The notes under the pieces were generated by a model. The model made no database searches and had not been told where the DNA came from. It saw nothing but the letters and a program-made list of their open reading frames with translations. 64,000 bases of DNA, taken from assembly GCA_028714735.1 (NCBI GenBank), contig JAQTLU010000001.1, forward strand, positions 186,001 through 250,000. The letters run 5' to 3'. The DNA is from Gallionellaceae bacterium (GTDB taxonomy: Bacteria; Pseudomonadota; Gammaproteobacteria; Burkholderiales; Thiobacillaceae). A program made the position numbers and the translations under genes. Below, one piece after another: positions 54,581 through 63,666 of this stretch (position 1 is its first letter; every line of letters starts with the position of its first letter).

Positions 54581-56482
54581 ATGTCGCCATTCGACCTTAG
54601 CGAACGCATCCAGCGGCGCGCCATCCTGATCGGCCTCGCACTGGCCATGGCCACCCTGGCCCTGATCGGCATCGTCGGCATGGCCGTGTCGGTGACCATG
54701 GTGGAAAAGGTCAGCGGCAGCGCCAGCGCCATCAATGTCTCCGGCAGCCTGCGCATGCAAAGCCATCGCATGGGCAACCTGGTCCTGGCCGGCATGATGG
54801 AGACTGCGCCGGACCGGCGCGACCTCGACGAGGCCATTACGCACTTCGAGGCCAGCCTGCACCACTCTTCCCTGCGCATCATCCAGGAACGCGCGCCGGA
54901 CAGCGACTACGCCCGCATGTACCAGCGCATCCAGGTCGACTGGCAGGCCGACCTGAAGCCGCTGCTCAACGCCTACGCCGATCGCAGCCTGCCGGCCTCG
55001 CCAACCCGGCAGCGCGAACTGCTGGCGCGCATCGACCGCTTCGTCGACGACATCAACACCATGGTGGCGCAACTGGAAACCGACACCGAGGCCAAGATCG
55101 GCCAGTTGCACAGCCTGCTCGCCGTCGCCCTGGCCCTGATCATCATCGTCATGCTGGCCATGCTGTACGGCGTCAGCAAGCGCGTGATGCTGCCGCTCAA
55201 TCGCCTGGTCGACGCCGCCAACGCCATCGCCCGGGGCGATTTCTCGGCGCGCGCCGCCCATGTCGGCCCGGACGAACTGGGCCGAGTCGGCCTAGCCTTC
55301 AATTTCATGGCCGACGAGTTGTCCAAGCTGTACGGCCGCCTGGAACAGCGGGTCAGCGAGAAGACCGAGCTGCTGACCCGAAGCAACCGCTCCCTGGAGC
55401 TGCTCTACCACTCCATCGCCCGGCTCTACAACGCCCCGGGGGCACCGGAGACTTATCGCGCCATGCTGACCGACCTGGAACAGGTGCTCGGCCTGCGCTA
55501 CAGCATGGCCTGCCTGGCGCCCGGGCCGGACGGCCTGCCGCACATCCTGGCCAGCACGCTGCCGACCGGTCCGGACCAGGGCCTGTGCGAAAACATTGAC
55601 TGTGTCGAGTGCTCCCGGCACAGCACGCCCTGGGACCATACGATCGCCGACGGCATCGTGGTCAGAGCCATACCGCTCCGGGATGCCGACCAGCAATACG
55701 GCGTGCTCCAGATCGCCCTGCCCGAGGGCGCAGCGCTGGAGCCCTGGCAGGAGCAGCTCGTCGAGGCCCTGTCCCAGCATATCGGCATCGCCATCGGCAT
55801 CGCCCGCCAGACCGAACGGGAACGCCGCCTGGCCCTGATGGACGAACGCTCGGTGATCGCCCGCGAACTGCACGATTCCATCGCCCAGGCCCTTGCCTAC
55901 ATGAAGATCCAGGTGGCCCTGCTGCAACAGGCGCTCGCGCAGGAGTCGCACAGCGCCGACGCCGACCGCATCCTCACGGACCTCCGCGCCGGCATCAACG
56001 CCGCCTACCGGCAGTTGCGCGAACTGCTGGCCACCTTCCGCCTGCGCATGGAAGGCGATTTCATGACCCTGCTCAATCGCACCGCCGAGGAATACGGCCA
56101 GCGCGGCGGCCTCGACATCGGCCTGGAAGCGCGCCTGGACGACTGCCACCTGTCGCCCAACCAGGAGATCCACGTCCTCCAGATCGTCCGCGAGGCGCTC
56201 AACAACATAGTGCGCCATGCCGGAGCCCGCAACGCCTGGATCAGCCTCACCGCCGATGCCGGTCAGAACATCGGCGTCAGCATCGAGGACGATGGCCGCG
56301 GACTGCCGGAGGTGCCCCCCGGCGGCGGCCATTATGGCCTCACCATCATGCGCGAGCGCGCCCAGAGCCTGAACGGCGAGTTGCAGGTGACGCCGCGCCA
56401 GCCGCACGGGACCCGCGTACACCTGCACTTCAACGCCGGCGACGGGACCACCCAATCCGCCTTCCAGGAAAGCCAGTCATGA
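54581..56482 (+). CDS. narX: NarX-type nitrate/nitrite sensor histidine kinase
   Basis: A 633-residue protein. The first helix (residues about 16-38) is followed by the P-box SGSLRMQSHRMGNLV, which binds nitrate in NarX. A helical sensor bundle, a second helix (about 180-200), a HAMP domain, a GAF-like region with a Cys cluster (CENIDCVECSRH) and a HisKA_3 kinase follow: RELHDSIAQALAYMKIQV (His431), NNIVRHAGARNA and DDGRGLP. It pairs with the NarL-like gene by ATGA overlap. The Cys-rich central module is as in NarX. Confidence 0.9.
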   Translation: MSPFDLSERIQRRAILIGLALAMATLALIGIVGMAVSVTMVEKVSGSASAINVSGSLRMQSHRMGNLVLAGMMETAPDRRDLDEAITHFEASLHHSSLRIIQERAPDSDYARMYQRIQVDWQADLKPLLNAYADRSLPASPTRQRELLARIDRFVDDINTMVAQLETDTEAKIGQLHSLLAVALALIIIVMLAMLYGVSKRVMLPLNRLVDAANAIARGDFSARAAHVGPDELGRVGLAFNFMADELSKLYGRLEQRVSEKTELLTRSNRSLELLYHSIARLYNAPGAPETYRAMLTDLEQVLGLRYSMACLAPGPDGLPHILASTLPTGPDQGLCENIDCVECSRHSTPWDHTIADGIVVRAIPLRDADQQYGVLQIALPEGAALEPWQEQLVEALSQHIGIAIGIARQTERERRLALMDERSVIARELHDSIAQALAYMKIQVALLQQALAQESHSADADRILTDLRAGINAAYRQLRELLATFRLRMEGDFMTLLNRTAEEYGQRGGLDIGLEARLDDCHLSPNQEIHVLQIVREALNNIVRHAGARNAWISLTADAGQNIGVSIEDDGRGLPEVPPGGGHYGLTIMRERAQSLNGELQVTPRQPHGTRVHLHFNAGDGTTQSAFQESQS

Positions 56483-57132
56483 ACCCACAACGCCAGACCG
56501 TCTGCCTGATCGACGACCACCCCCTGTTCCGCAAGGGCCTGATCCAGCTGTTGCAGACCATCTCGGACTTCGAGGTGGTCGGCGAGGCGTCGAACGGCAA
56601 GGACGGCATTGCCCTGGTCCACGCGGTCAAGCCCGACCTGTTGCTGCTCGACCTCAACATGAAGGACATGAGCGGCTTGGACGTGCTCAAGAAGCTCAAG
56701 TCGGAAGACCTCGACACCCGGGTGGTGATGATCACCGTCTCGGACCAGACCGAGGACCTGGTCGCCGCCCTGCGCCTGGGCGCCGACGGCTACCTGCTGA
56801 AGGATATGGAACCGGAGCAGATGATCGACAGCCTGGCCTCGGCCGCTGCCGGCAGGATCGTCGTCTCGGAGAACCTCACCCATATGCTGGCCGCCGCCCT
56901 GCGCGAACAGCGCCAGCCGCACAGCGCGCAGGAGGCCGGCCTGACCGAACAGGAGAGGCGCATCGTCGAGCTCATCGCCGCCGGGATGAGCAACAAGGTC
57001 ATCGGCCGCGAGCTCGGCATCGCCGAAGGCACCGTCAAGGTCCACGTCAAGCACCTGCTGCGCAAGCTGGACCTGCGCTCGCGGGTGGAGGCAGCGGTGT
57101 GGGCGGTGGAGCATTTGCACAAGGCGGCCTGA
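56479..57132 (+). CDS. narL: NarL-family response regulator
   Basis: A 217-residue protein with a receiver domain (VCLIDDHPLFRKGL; Asp58 in LLLDLNMKDMSG; Lys in YLLKDMEP) and a LuxR-type HTH (LTEQERRIVELIAAGMSNKVIG). It is the partner of the NarX-like kinase. No nitrate-reductase genes are in the window, so targets are distant. The name follows the kinase and is less certain than the family. Confidence 0.88.
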   Translation: MNPQRQTVCLIDDHPLFRKGLIQLLQTISDFEVVGEASNGKDGIALVHAVKPDLLLLDLNMKDMSGLDVLKKLKSEDLDTRVVMITVSDQTEDLVAALRLGADGYLLKDMEPEQMIDSLASAAAGRIVVSENLTHMLAAALREQRQPHSAQEAGLTEQERRIVELIAAGMSNKVIGRELGIAEGTVKVHVKHLLRKLDLRSRVEAAVWAVEHLHKAA

Positions 57133-57303
57133 CCGGGCCGAGTCCGCAATATAGCCGGACCGACCGCCAGCACACGCCTATACTCGAAGCACATCCAGGC
57201 GCCCGGCCATGCAGGGTCAGGCGGATCGCCCGGACAAACGCCCGGCAGCCCTGCCTCTTATCGCTCCCCAGGCGTTCCTTCAACATGATCAGGAGTTCGC
57301 ACC

Positions 57304-57435
57304 ATGTCCAAGTCCCAGCACTCGAACAAGGAATCAAAGAAACAGGCCGCGCTGTCGCCCAAGGAAAAGAAGGCCGCCAAGCAGGTGAAAAAACATGCCG
57401 GGGATGCCGCCCCTCTGATCGTCAAGGGCTCCTGA
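57304..57435 (+). CDS. Small basic protein (43 residues), unknown
   Basis: Starts MSKSQHSNKESKKQAALS, continues PKEKKAAKQVKKH and ends AAPLIVKGS. Lys-rich and likely an extended or helical cytoplasmic protein. An AGGAG ribosome site sits ten bases upstream of the ATG. Similar short Lys-rich proteins occur in Betaproteobacteria as far as I recall, but no function is known. It stands alone after narL. Confidence 0.68.
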   Translation: MSKSQHSNKESKKQAALSPKEKKAAKQVKKHAGDAAPLIVKGS

Positions 57436-57628
57436 ACGCTCAGCCTGCAAACGGTCGGCCGGCGCCAGGGATTGTAGTTCGCAGTACCCGGAGGAAACGC
57501 GGCGGGGTATCGTCTTGGCGCCCGGCAAGGCCGTGGCGTGCGCGGGCCGCGCATGATTTTTCGTGCCGTCCACTTTACCGCAACGATTTATTGGCAGAAT
57601 GCCGGCACCGCCATTCCGACCGCCCACC

Positions 57629-58399
57629 ATGACCTCATCCCTCGGCCTGCTCATCATCGGCGACGAAATTCTCTCGGGCAAACGCCAGGACAAGCATTTC
57701 GCACGGGTGCGCGAGATTGTCGCCGCGCGCGGCCTGAAACTGGCCCGGGTGACATACCTGGGCGATGACCGCACCCGCCTGACCGCCTTCCTGCGCGACA
57801 GCTTCGCCGGCGACGGCATCCTGTTCAGTTGCGGCGGCATCGGCGCCACCCCGGACGACCACACCCGGCAGGCGGCGGCGGCCGCGCTGGGTGTGCCGCT
57901 GCTGCTGCATCCGGAGGCCGAGGCGCTGATCACCGGACGCAGCCTGGAAGTGGGCCTGCCGGCCACGCCCGGCCGGTTGCAGATGGGCGAATTCCCTCAG
58001 GGCTCCGCTCTCATCCCCAACCCGGTCAACCACATCCCCGGCTTCTCCATCCGACGGCATCATTTCGTGCCGGGCTTTCCCGAGATGGCCTGGCCGATGA
58101 TCGAGTGGGTGCTCGACACGCATTACCGGGACCTGTTCCACAGCCAGGTCGAGGCCGAGCGGGCGATGATCGTGCGTGGCCAGGCCGAGGCGACGCTGAC
58201 GCCGCTGATGCTGGAGATCGAACGCGAGTACCCCGGCATCAAGGTGTTCAGCCTCCCCATACTCAACCTGCAGCAACCGGACGACTACAAGATCGAGCTG
58301 GGCGTGAAGGGAGCGGCCACCTCGGTCGAAGCCGCCTTCGGCTGCCTGCGCGACGGCACGGTGGCACTGGGTGGCCATATCGAAGACGACGGCCGGTAG
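57629..58399 (+). CDS. MoaB/CinA-type molybdopterin-binding-domain protein
   Basis: A 256-residue protein with LGLLIIGDEILSGKRQDKH, the N-terminal signature of MoCF/CinA-type domains, and FSCGGIGATPDDHTRQ, the GGxG-T motif that binds molybdopterin-like ligands. The C-terminal CinA amidase domain is absent; the remainder resembles the COG1058 stand-alone form. ATG 57629 begins right at the domain; an upstream start (57599) is possible. It is convergent with spoVR. Confidence 0.85.
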   Translation: MTSSLGLLIIGDEILSGKRQDKHFARVREIVAARGLKLARVTYLGDDRTRLTAFLRDSFAGDGILFSCGGIGATPDDHTRQAAAAALGVPLLLHPEAEALITGRSLEVGLPATPGRLQMGEFPQGSALIPNPVNHIPGFSIRRHHFVPGFPEMAWPMIEWVLDTHYRDLFHSQVEAERAMIVRGQAEATLTPLMLEIEREYPGIKVFSLPILNLQQPDDYKIELGVKGAATSVEAAFGCLRDGTVALGGHIEDDGR

Positions 58400-58415
58400 C
58401 CTACCGGCGTGCCGG

Positions 58416-59945
58416 TCACAACTGGCAGGTGACCACCTGGCTGGACTGCCCGTCCTGGTTCACGCTCTCTATCCGCACCGTATAGCCCCACAGGCGCGCG
58501 ACATGCCTGAGCATCTCCGGGGTGGTGTCGCCCAGCGGGCGGCGATTGTGCATGTAGTGGCGCAGGGTGAGCGAACGATCGCCGTAGACATTGACGTCGT
58601 AGACCTGGATGTTGGGTTCCCGATTGCCCAGGTTGTACTGCTCGGACAGCAACTGGCGGACGGAGCGGTAGCCGGCCTCGTCGTGGATGGCGGCGATCTC
58701 CAGCTTGTCTTCCTGGTCGTCGTCGACCACGGCGAACAGCTTGAACTCGCGGATCAGCCTGGGCGACAGGTACTGGGCGATGAAGCTCTCGTCCTTGAAG
58801 TTGCGCATGGCGAAATCCAGGGTCTTCACCCAGTCGGTGCCGGCCAGTTCCGGGAACCAGCGGCGGTCCTCCTCGTCTGGCTGTTCACAGACCCGGCGCA
58901 GGTCGCGGAACATGGCGAAGCCCAGGGCATACGGGTTGATGCCGCTGTATAAGCGGCTCGAGAAGGGCGGCTGATAGACCACGTTGGTGTGGCTTTGCAG
59001 GAACTCCATCATGAAGCCGTCGGTGAGCTTGCCTTCTTCATAAAGGTGGTTGAGCAGGGTGTAGTGCCAGAAGGTGGCCCAGCCTTCGTTCATGACCTGG
59101 GTCTGGCGCTGGGGATAGAAGTACTGGGCGATCTTGCGGACGATGCGGACGATCTCGCGCTGCCAGGGTTCCAGGCGCGGGGCATTCTTCTCGATGAAGT
59201 AGAGCAGGTTCTCCTGCGGCTCGGCCGGGAAGCGCGCGGCCTGCTTGCCCTGGTCCGCAGTCTGCCGGGCCGGCAAGGTACGCCAGAGGTCGTTGACCTG
59301 GGATTGCAGGTAGGCCTCACGCTCGGTCTGGCGCACCTGCTCCTTGGCCATGGACAGCCGGGCCGGGCGCTTGTAGCGGTCGACGCCGTAGTTCATCAGG
59401 GCGTGGCAGGAGTCGAGTATTTCCTCGACCGCCTCCTCGCCGTAGCGCTGCTCGCAGTCGCTGATGAAATTGCGCGCGAACACCAGATAGTCGAGGATGC
59501 CCTCGGCGTCGGTCCAGGTGCGGAACAGGTAGTTGCCCTTGAAGAAGGAGTTGTGGCCGTAGGCGGCATGGGCGATCACCAGGGCCTGCATGGTCATGGT
59601 GTTCTCTTCCATGAGGTAGGCGATACAGGGGCTGGAGTTGATCACGATCTCGTAGGCCAGGCCCATCTGGCCGCGCTGGTAGCTTTTCTGGGTGGACAGG
59701 AACTGCTTGCCGTAGGACCAATGGTGGTAGCCCACCGGCATGCCTACCGAGGAATAGGCATCGATCATCTGCTCCGAGGTGATCACCTCGATCTGCTTGG
59801 GATAGGTGTCCAGGCCGTAGTGGGCGGCGACCCGGCCGATCTCGCGGTCGTACCGGTCGAGCAGTTCGAAGGTCCACTCCGAACCTTCGGACAGGGGCTG
59901 GCGCGGCGCGGCCGCGGGGGTGGGAATGGGGACGGACTCTACCAT
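58416..59945 (-). CDS. SpoVR-family protein (YcgB-like)
   Basis: A 509-residue cytoplasmic protein with HHWSYGKQFLSTQKSY, INSSPCIAYLMEENT, HAAYGHNSFFKGNYLF and MNEGWATFWHYT, the signature blocks of the SpoVR/YcgB family. The biochemical function is unknown. The family co-occurs with PrkA and YeaH, as it does here, and is linked to stationary-phase and nitrogen-stress responses in enterobacteria. It is last in the prkA-yeaH-spoVR operon, one base after the yeaH-like stop. Confidence 0.93.
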   Translation of the reverse strand: MVESVPIPTPAAAPRQPLSEGSEWTFELLDRYDREIGRVAAHYGLDTYPKQIEVITSEQMIDAYSSVGMPVGYHHWSYGKQFLSTQKSYQRGQMGLAYEIVINSSPCIAYLMEENTMTMQALVIAHAAYGHNSFFKGNYLFRTWTDAEGILDYLVFARNFISDCEQRYGEEAVEEILDSCHALMNYGVDRYKRPARLSMAKEQVRQTEREAYLQSQVNDLWRTLPARQTADQGKQAARFPAEPQENLLYFIEKNAPRLEPWQREIVRIVRKIAQYFYPQRQTQVMNEGWATFWHYTLLNHLYEEGKLTDGFMMEFLQSHTNVVYQPPFSSRLYSGINPYALGFAMFRDLRRVCEQPDEEDRRWFPELAGTDWVKTLDFAMRNFKDESFIAQYLSPRLIREFKLFAVVDDDQEDKLEIAAIHDEAGYRSVRQLLSEQYNLGNREPNIQVYDVNVYGDRSLTLRHYMHNRRPLGDTTPEMLRHVARLWGYTVRIESVNQDGQSSQVVTCQL

Positions 59946-59946
59946 C

Positions 59947-61209
59947 TCAAGCCACCTTCTTTCTGAACAGCTCCCGGAATACCGGGTAGATGTCCGCCAG
60001 GGTGAGGATGCGCTGCATGGCGAAGCGCCGGCTGGCCGTCTTCACCTGGGTGTACGCGCGCCACAGGCTTTGCGGTTCCTCGGCCTCGATCTCGACATAG
60101 GCGTAGTACTGCACCAGGGGCAGGATGCCCTGGACCAGCAGTTGCCGGCAGCGCGGCGAGTCTTCCTCCCAGTTGTCGCCGTCCGAGGCCTGGGCAGCGT
60201 AGATGTTCCAGCTCGCCGACGGGTAGCGTTCCAGGATGATCTCGCGCATCAGTTCCAGAGCACTCGACACCACGGTGCCGCCACTCTCCCGGGAGTGGAA
60301 GAAATCCTCCTCGTCGACCTCCTTGGCCACGGTATGGTGGCGGATGAACACCACGTCGATACGTGCGTAGCTCTTGGTCAGAAACAGGTAGAGCAACATG
60401 AAGAAGCGCTTGGCGATGTTCTTGCGGTCCTCGTCCATGGACCCGGACACGTCCATCAGGCAGAACATCACCGCCTGGCTGCTCGGCGTCGGCTGGTCAA
60501 CCCGGTTGGCGTAGCGCAGATCCCAGGTGTCAATGAAGGGCACCGCGGCAATGCGTGCCTTGAGTCTTTCGATCTCCTCGCGCAATTCCTCGGCCTCGGG
60601 GCTGGCGCCCAGGCCCTGTTCAATCAACTCATCAAGGGCTGTCTCGGCCTCGCGCCGGGCCTCGCGCGGCCCGGCCGCAATGGCAAGCCGGCGGCCGATG
60701 GCCTGTTTCATGGAGCGCACCACGTGCAGGTTGGACGGATTGCCGCTGCTGACGAAGCCGGCCCGCGCCTTCTTCACCTCGGGCACGGCGGCCAGCTGCT
60801 TCTTCACCAGGTCGGGCAGGGCCAGATCCTGGAAGAAGAAATCCATGAACTCTTCCCGGGACAACTCGAAGACGAATTCATCCAGCGCCTCGCTGTCCGG
60901 CGAGGCGCTGCCGCCGCCCGCACCAGCGCCACCCTCGGGCCGGTCCACCTTGTCGCCGCTGACGAACTCCTTGTTGCCCGGATGGATGATGTTGCGGCGA
61001 CCGCCGGGGCCGTGATGGAAGATCGGCTCGGACAGGTCCTTACCGGGGATGGAGATCTTCTCGCCTCGCTCCAGGTCGGCCACACCGCGCCCGGACACCG
61101 CCTCGGACACCGCCTTGCGGATCTGACCCTTGAACCGACGCAGGAACCGCTGCCGGTTGACGGCGCTGCGGTTCTTGCCGGACAGGCGGCGGTCGACGAG
61201 TTGGCTCAT
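59947..61209 (-). CDS. YeaH/YhbH-family protein (DUF444)
   Basis: A 420-residue protein starting MSQLVDRRLSGKNRSAVNR, a typical DUF444 N-terminus. A glycine-rich linker and a VWA-like domain follow, with the MIDAS-type motif MFCLMDVSGSMDED and SGGTVVSSALELM. It is a presumed partner or substrate of the PrkA kinase. The frame is open upstream, but ATG 61209 is where homology begins. Middle gene of the operon. Confidence 0.94.
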   Translation of the reverse strand: MSQLVDRRLSGKNRSAVNRQRFLRRFKGQIRKAVSEAVSGRGVADLERGEKISIPGKDLSEPIFHHGPGGRRNIIHPGNKEFVSGDKVDRPEGGAGAGGGSASPDSEALDEFVFELSREEFMDFFFQDLALPDLVKKQLAAVPEVKKARAGFVSSGNPSNLHVVRSMKQAIGRRLAIAAGPREARREAETALDELIEQGLGASPEAEELREEIERLKARIAAVPFIDTWDLRYANRVDQPTPSSQAVMFCLMDVSGSMDEDRKNIAKRFFMLLYLFLTKSYARIDVVFIRHHTVAKEVDEEDFFHSRESGGTVVSSALELMREIILERYPSASWNIYAAQASDGDNWEEDSPRCRQLLVQGILPLVQYYAYVEIEAEEPQSLWRAYTQVKTASRRFAMQRILTLADIYPVFRELFRKKVA

Positions 61210-61222
61210 GGCCGGACCCGGC

Positions 61223-63142
61223 TCAGGACGCCTTCCTCGCCCGCAGGTACCACTCGGCGAGCAGGCGTACCTGCTTGTCGGTATAACCCTTGGCGACCAT
61301 GCGCTGGACGAAGTCGTGGTGCTTCTTCTGTTCCTCACTGGAGGCCTTGGCATTGAACGAGATTACCGGCAGCAGGTCCTCGGTGCTGGAGAACATGCGC
61401 TTCTCGATCACCACGCGCAGCTTCTCATAGCTGGTCCAGGCCGGGTTCTTGCCGTGATTCTGGGCCCGCGCCCGGAGGACGAAGTTGACCACTTCGTGGC
61501 GAAAATCCTTGGGGTTGGCGATGCCGGCCGGCTTCTCGACCTTCTCCAGTTCCAGGTTGAGCTGGCCGCGGTCGAGTATCTCGCCGGTGTCCGGGTCACG
61601 GTATTCCTGGTCCTGTATCCACATGTCGGCATAGGTGACGTAGCGGTCGAATATGTTCTGGCCGTACTCAGAGTAGGACTCCAGGTAGGCGGTCTGCAGT
61701 TCCTTCTCGATGAACTCGGCGTAACGCGGCGACTGGTATTCTTTCAGATAGGCCACGTAGCGCTGCTCCAGTTCGGGCGGCAGTTGTTCCTGCTCGATCT
61801 GCTGCTCCAGGATGTAGAGCAGGTGCACCGGATTGGCGGCGATCTCGGTATGGTCGAAGTTGAATACCCGCGACAGGATCTTGAAGGCGAACCGGGTCGA
61901 GATGCCGGTCATGCCCTCGTCGACCCCGGCGAAGTCGCGGTATTCCTGGTAGCTCTTGGCCTTGGGGTCGGTGTCCTTGAGGTTCTCGCCGTCGTAGATA
62001 CGCATCTTGGAGAAGATGCTGGAGTTTTCCGGCTCCTTCATGCGGGTGAGCACCGAGAATTGAGCCAGCATTTCCAGGGTGCCCGGCGCGCACGGTGACT
62101 CGGACAGCGAGCTGTGCTGGAGTAGCTTCTGGTAGATCTTCACCTCCTCGGACACGCGCAGGCAGTACGGTACCTTGACGATGTAGATGCGGTCCAGGAA
62201 GGCCTCGTTGTTCTTGTTGTTGCGGAAGGCAGTCCATTCCGACTCGTTGCTGTGGGCCAGGACGACGCCATCGAACGGGATGGCGCCGAAGCCCTCGGTG
62301 CCCTTGTAGTTGCCCTCCTGAGTGGCAGTAAGCAAGGGGTGCAAAACCTTGATCGGCGCCTTGAACATCTCGACGAACTCGAGCAAGCCCTGGTTGGACA
62401 GGCTGAGGCCGCCGGAATAGCTGTAGGCATCCGGGTCGTCCTGGGAATACTTCTCCAGCTTGCGGATGTCCACCTTGCCGACCAGGGAGGAGATGTCCTG
62501 GTTGTTCTCGTCGCCCGGCTCGGTCTTCGAAATGCCCATCTGGCCGAGCACCGAGGGCCAGCGCTTGACCACGCGGAACTTGGTGATGTCGCCGTTGTAC
62601 TCGTGCAGGCGCTTGACTGCCCAGGGCGACAGAACCTTGCCGAGATAGCGGCGCGGGATGCCGTATTCCTGTTCCAGTATCTCACCATCTTCGTCGACCG
62701 CGAACAACGCCAGCGGCGAATCGTTCACCGGCGAGCCCTTGATGGCGTAGAAAGGTTCCTTCTCCATCAGGTGCTTGAGCTTCTCGGCCAGCGACGACTT
62801 GCCGCCGCCAACCGGGCCGAGCAGGTAGAGTATCTGCTTCTTCTCCTCAAGGCCCTGGGCGGCGTGGCGGAAGTACGAGACGATCTGCTCGATGGTCTCC
62901 TCCATGCCGTAGAAGTCCTTGAAGGCCGGGTAGACCTTGATCACCTTGTTGGAGAAGATGCGCGACAGGCGCGGATCCTGGCTGGTATCCACCATTTCCG
63001 CCTCACCAATGGCGGCCAGCATGCGCTCGGAGGCACTGGCATAGGCAATGCGGTCCTGCCTGCATATGTCCAGGTACTCCTCCAGGGAGTACTCCTCTTC
63101 CACCCGGCGATATCGTTCGATGTACTGGTTGAACAAGCTCAT
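61223..63142 (-). CDS. prkA: PrkA-type serine protein kinase (YeaG-like)
   Basis: A 639-residue protein. The N-terminal AAA-type domain has Walker A GPVGGGKSSL (about residue 105), and HSNESEWTAFRNNKNNEAF is a family block. The C-terminal part resembles the PrkA kinase domain. In enterobacteria YeaG is a nitrogen- and stationary-phase-stress kinase. ATG 63142 with GGGAGA upstream is preferred over starts further upstream. A perfect sigma-54 promoter lies 48 bases before it. Confidence 0.95.
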   Translation of the reverse strand: MSLFNQYIERYRRVEEEYSLEEYLDICRQDRIAYASASERMLAAIGEAEMVDTSQDPRLSRIFSNKVIKVYPAFKDFYGMEETIEQIVSYFRHAAQGLEEKKQILYLLGPVGGGKSSLAEKLKHLMEKEPFYAIKGSPVNDSPLALFAVDEDGEILEQEYGIPRRYLGKVLSPWAVKRLHEYNGDITKFRVVKRWPSVLGQMGISKTEPGDENNQDISSLVGKVDIRKLEKYSQDDPDAYSYSGGLSLSNQGLLEFVEMFKAPIKVLHPLLTATQEGNYKGTEGFGAIPFDGVVLAHSNESEWTAFRNNKNNEAFLDRIYIVKVPYCLRVSEEVKIYQKLLQHSSLSESPCAPGTLEMLAQFSVLTRMKEPENSSIFSKMRIYDGENLKDTDPKAKSYQEYRDFAGVDEGMTGISTRFAFKILSRVFNFDHTEIAANPVHLLYILEQQIEQEQLPPELEQRYVAYLKEYQSPRYAEFIEKELQTAYLESYSEYGQNIFDRYVTYADMWIQDQEYRDPDTGEILDRGQLNLELEKVEKPAGIANPKDFRHEVVNFVLRARAQNHGKNPAWTSYEKLRVVIEKRMFSSTEDLLPVISFNAKASSEEQKKHHDFVQRMVAKGYTDKQVRLLAEWYLRARKAS

Positions 63143-63189
63143 GACGTTCTCCCGGTTGAGGGCCAAAATTTGCGGCTCACCCATCCACA

Positions 63190-63205
63190 AGCAATGGATA
63201 TGCCA
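63190..63205 (-). promoter_or_regulatory. Sigma-54 promoter of prkA-yeaH-spoVR
   Basis: On the minus strand TGGCATATCCATTGCT matches the consensus TGGCAYRnnnnTTGCW at every defined position, with GG and GC ten bases apart. The predicted start is near 63179, 37 bases before the prkA ATG. No competing sigma-70 hexamers were evident. Confidence 0.82.
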
Positions 63206-63288
63206 AAGTCAGACAGGTGTGGATTGGACCGCATCGGGCAGAAATGGTGCCTAGTACAAGCGGGCCACCCGCCAAGTTGGCGCATCAA

Positions 63289-63305
63289 TGCACCTTATTG
63301 GTTCA
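63289..63305. promoter_or_regulatory. NtrC-type enhancer site for the sigma-54 promoter
   Basis: TGCACC-TTATT-GGTTCA differs by one base from the NtrC consensus TGCACC-N5-GGTGCA. Its centre is about 118 bases upstream of the predicted start, a normal enhancer distance. Only one good site was found. Confidence 0.6.
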
Positions 63306-63371
63306 TGGCTGACCGAAGTGGCCGCTGGCCGGGCCAAACCTTGACTGCCGCCGGCACGGCTGGCGACAGGG

Positions 63372-63632
63372 TCAGGTGTACCTGATCTTCAGGGCCAGGA
63401 CCACCGAGGCCAGCGCCAGGGTGATGCCGTTGCCCAACATGATGGGCACGCTGCCCAGGATGATCCCGTAGGCCAGCCATAAGGCCACGCCCAGAGTGAA
63501 CAGCGCGTACATGGGCAGCGAGATGCCGGACAGGTCGCGCGTGCGCCACGATCTCCAGGCCTGCGGCACGAAGGCAATGGTGGTCAGGAAGGCGGCCGGA
63601 TAGCCAACCAGGTTGCTGAGTTCGGCGGACAT
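63372..63632 (-). CDS. SemiSWEET-family sugar transporter
   Basis: An 86-residue, three-helix membrane protein with VGYPAAFLTTIAFVPQAWRSW, where the PQ motif of SemiSWEETs lies in helix 1, followed by two more helices. SemiSWEETs work as dimers and carry sugars down their gradient. ATG 63632 fits. It lies between prkA and the rubredoxin-reductase-like gene; no further context. Confidence 0.9.
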   Translation of the reverse strand: MSAELSNLVGYPAAFLTTIAFVPQAWRSWRTRDLSGISLPMYALFTLGVALWLAYGIILGSVPIMLGNGITLALASVVLALKIRYT

Positions 63633-63666
63633 GATGGCTTACCTTTGAGCGACAGCTGCCATTTTC

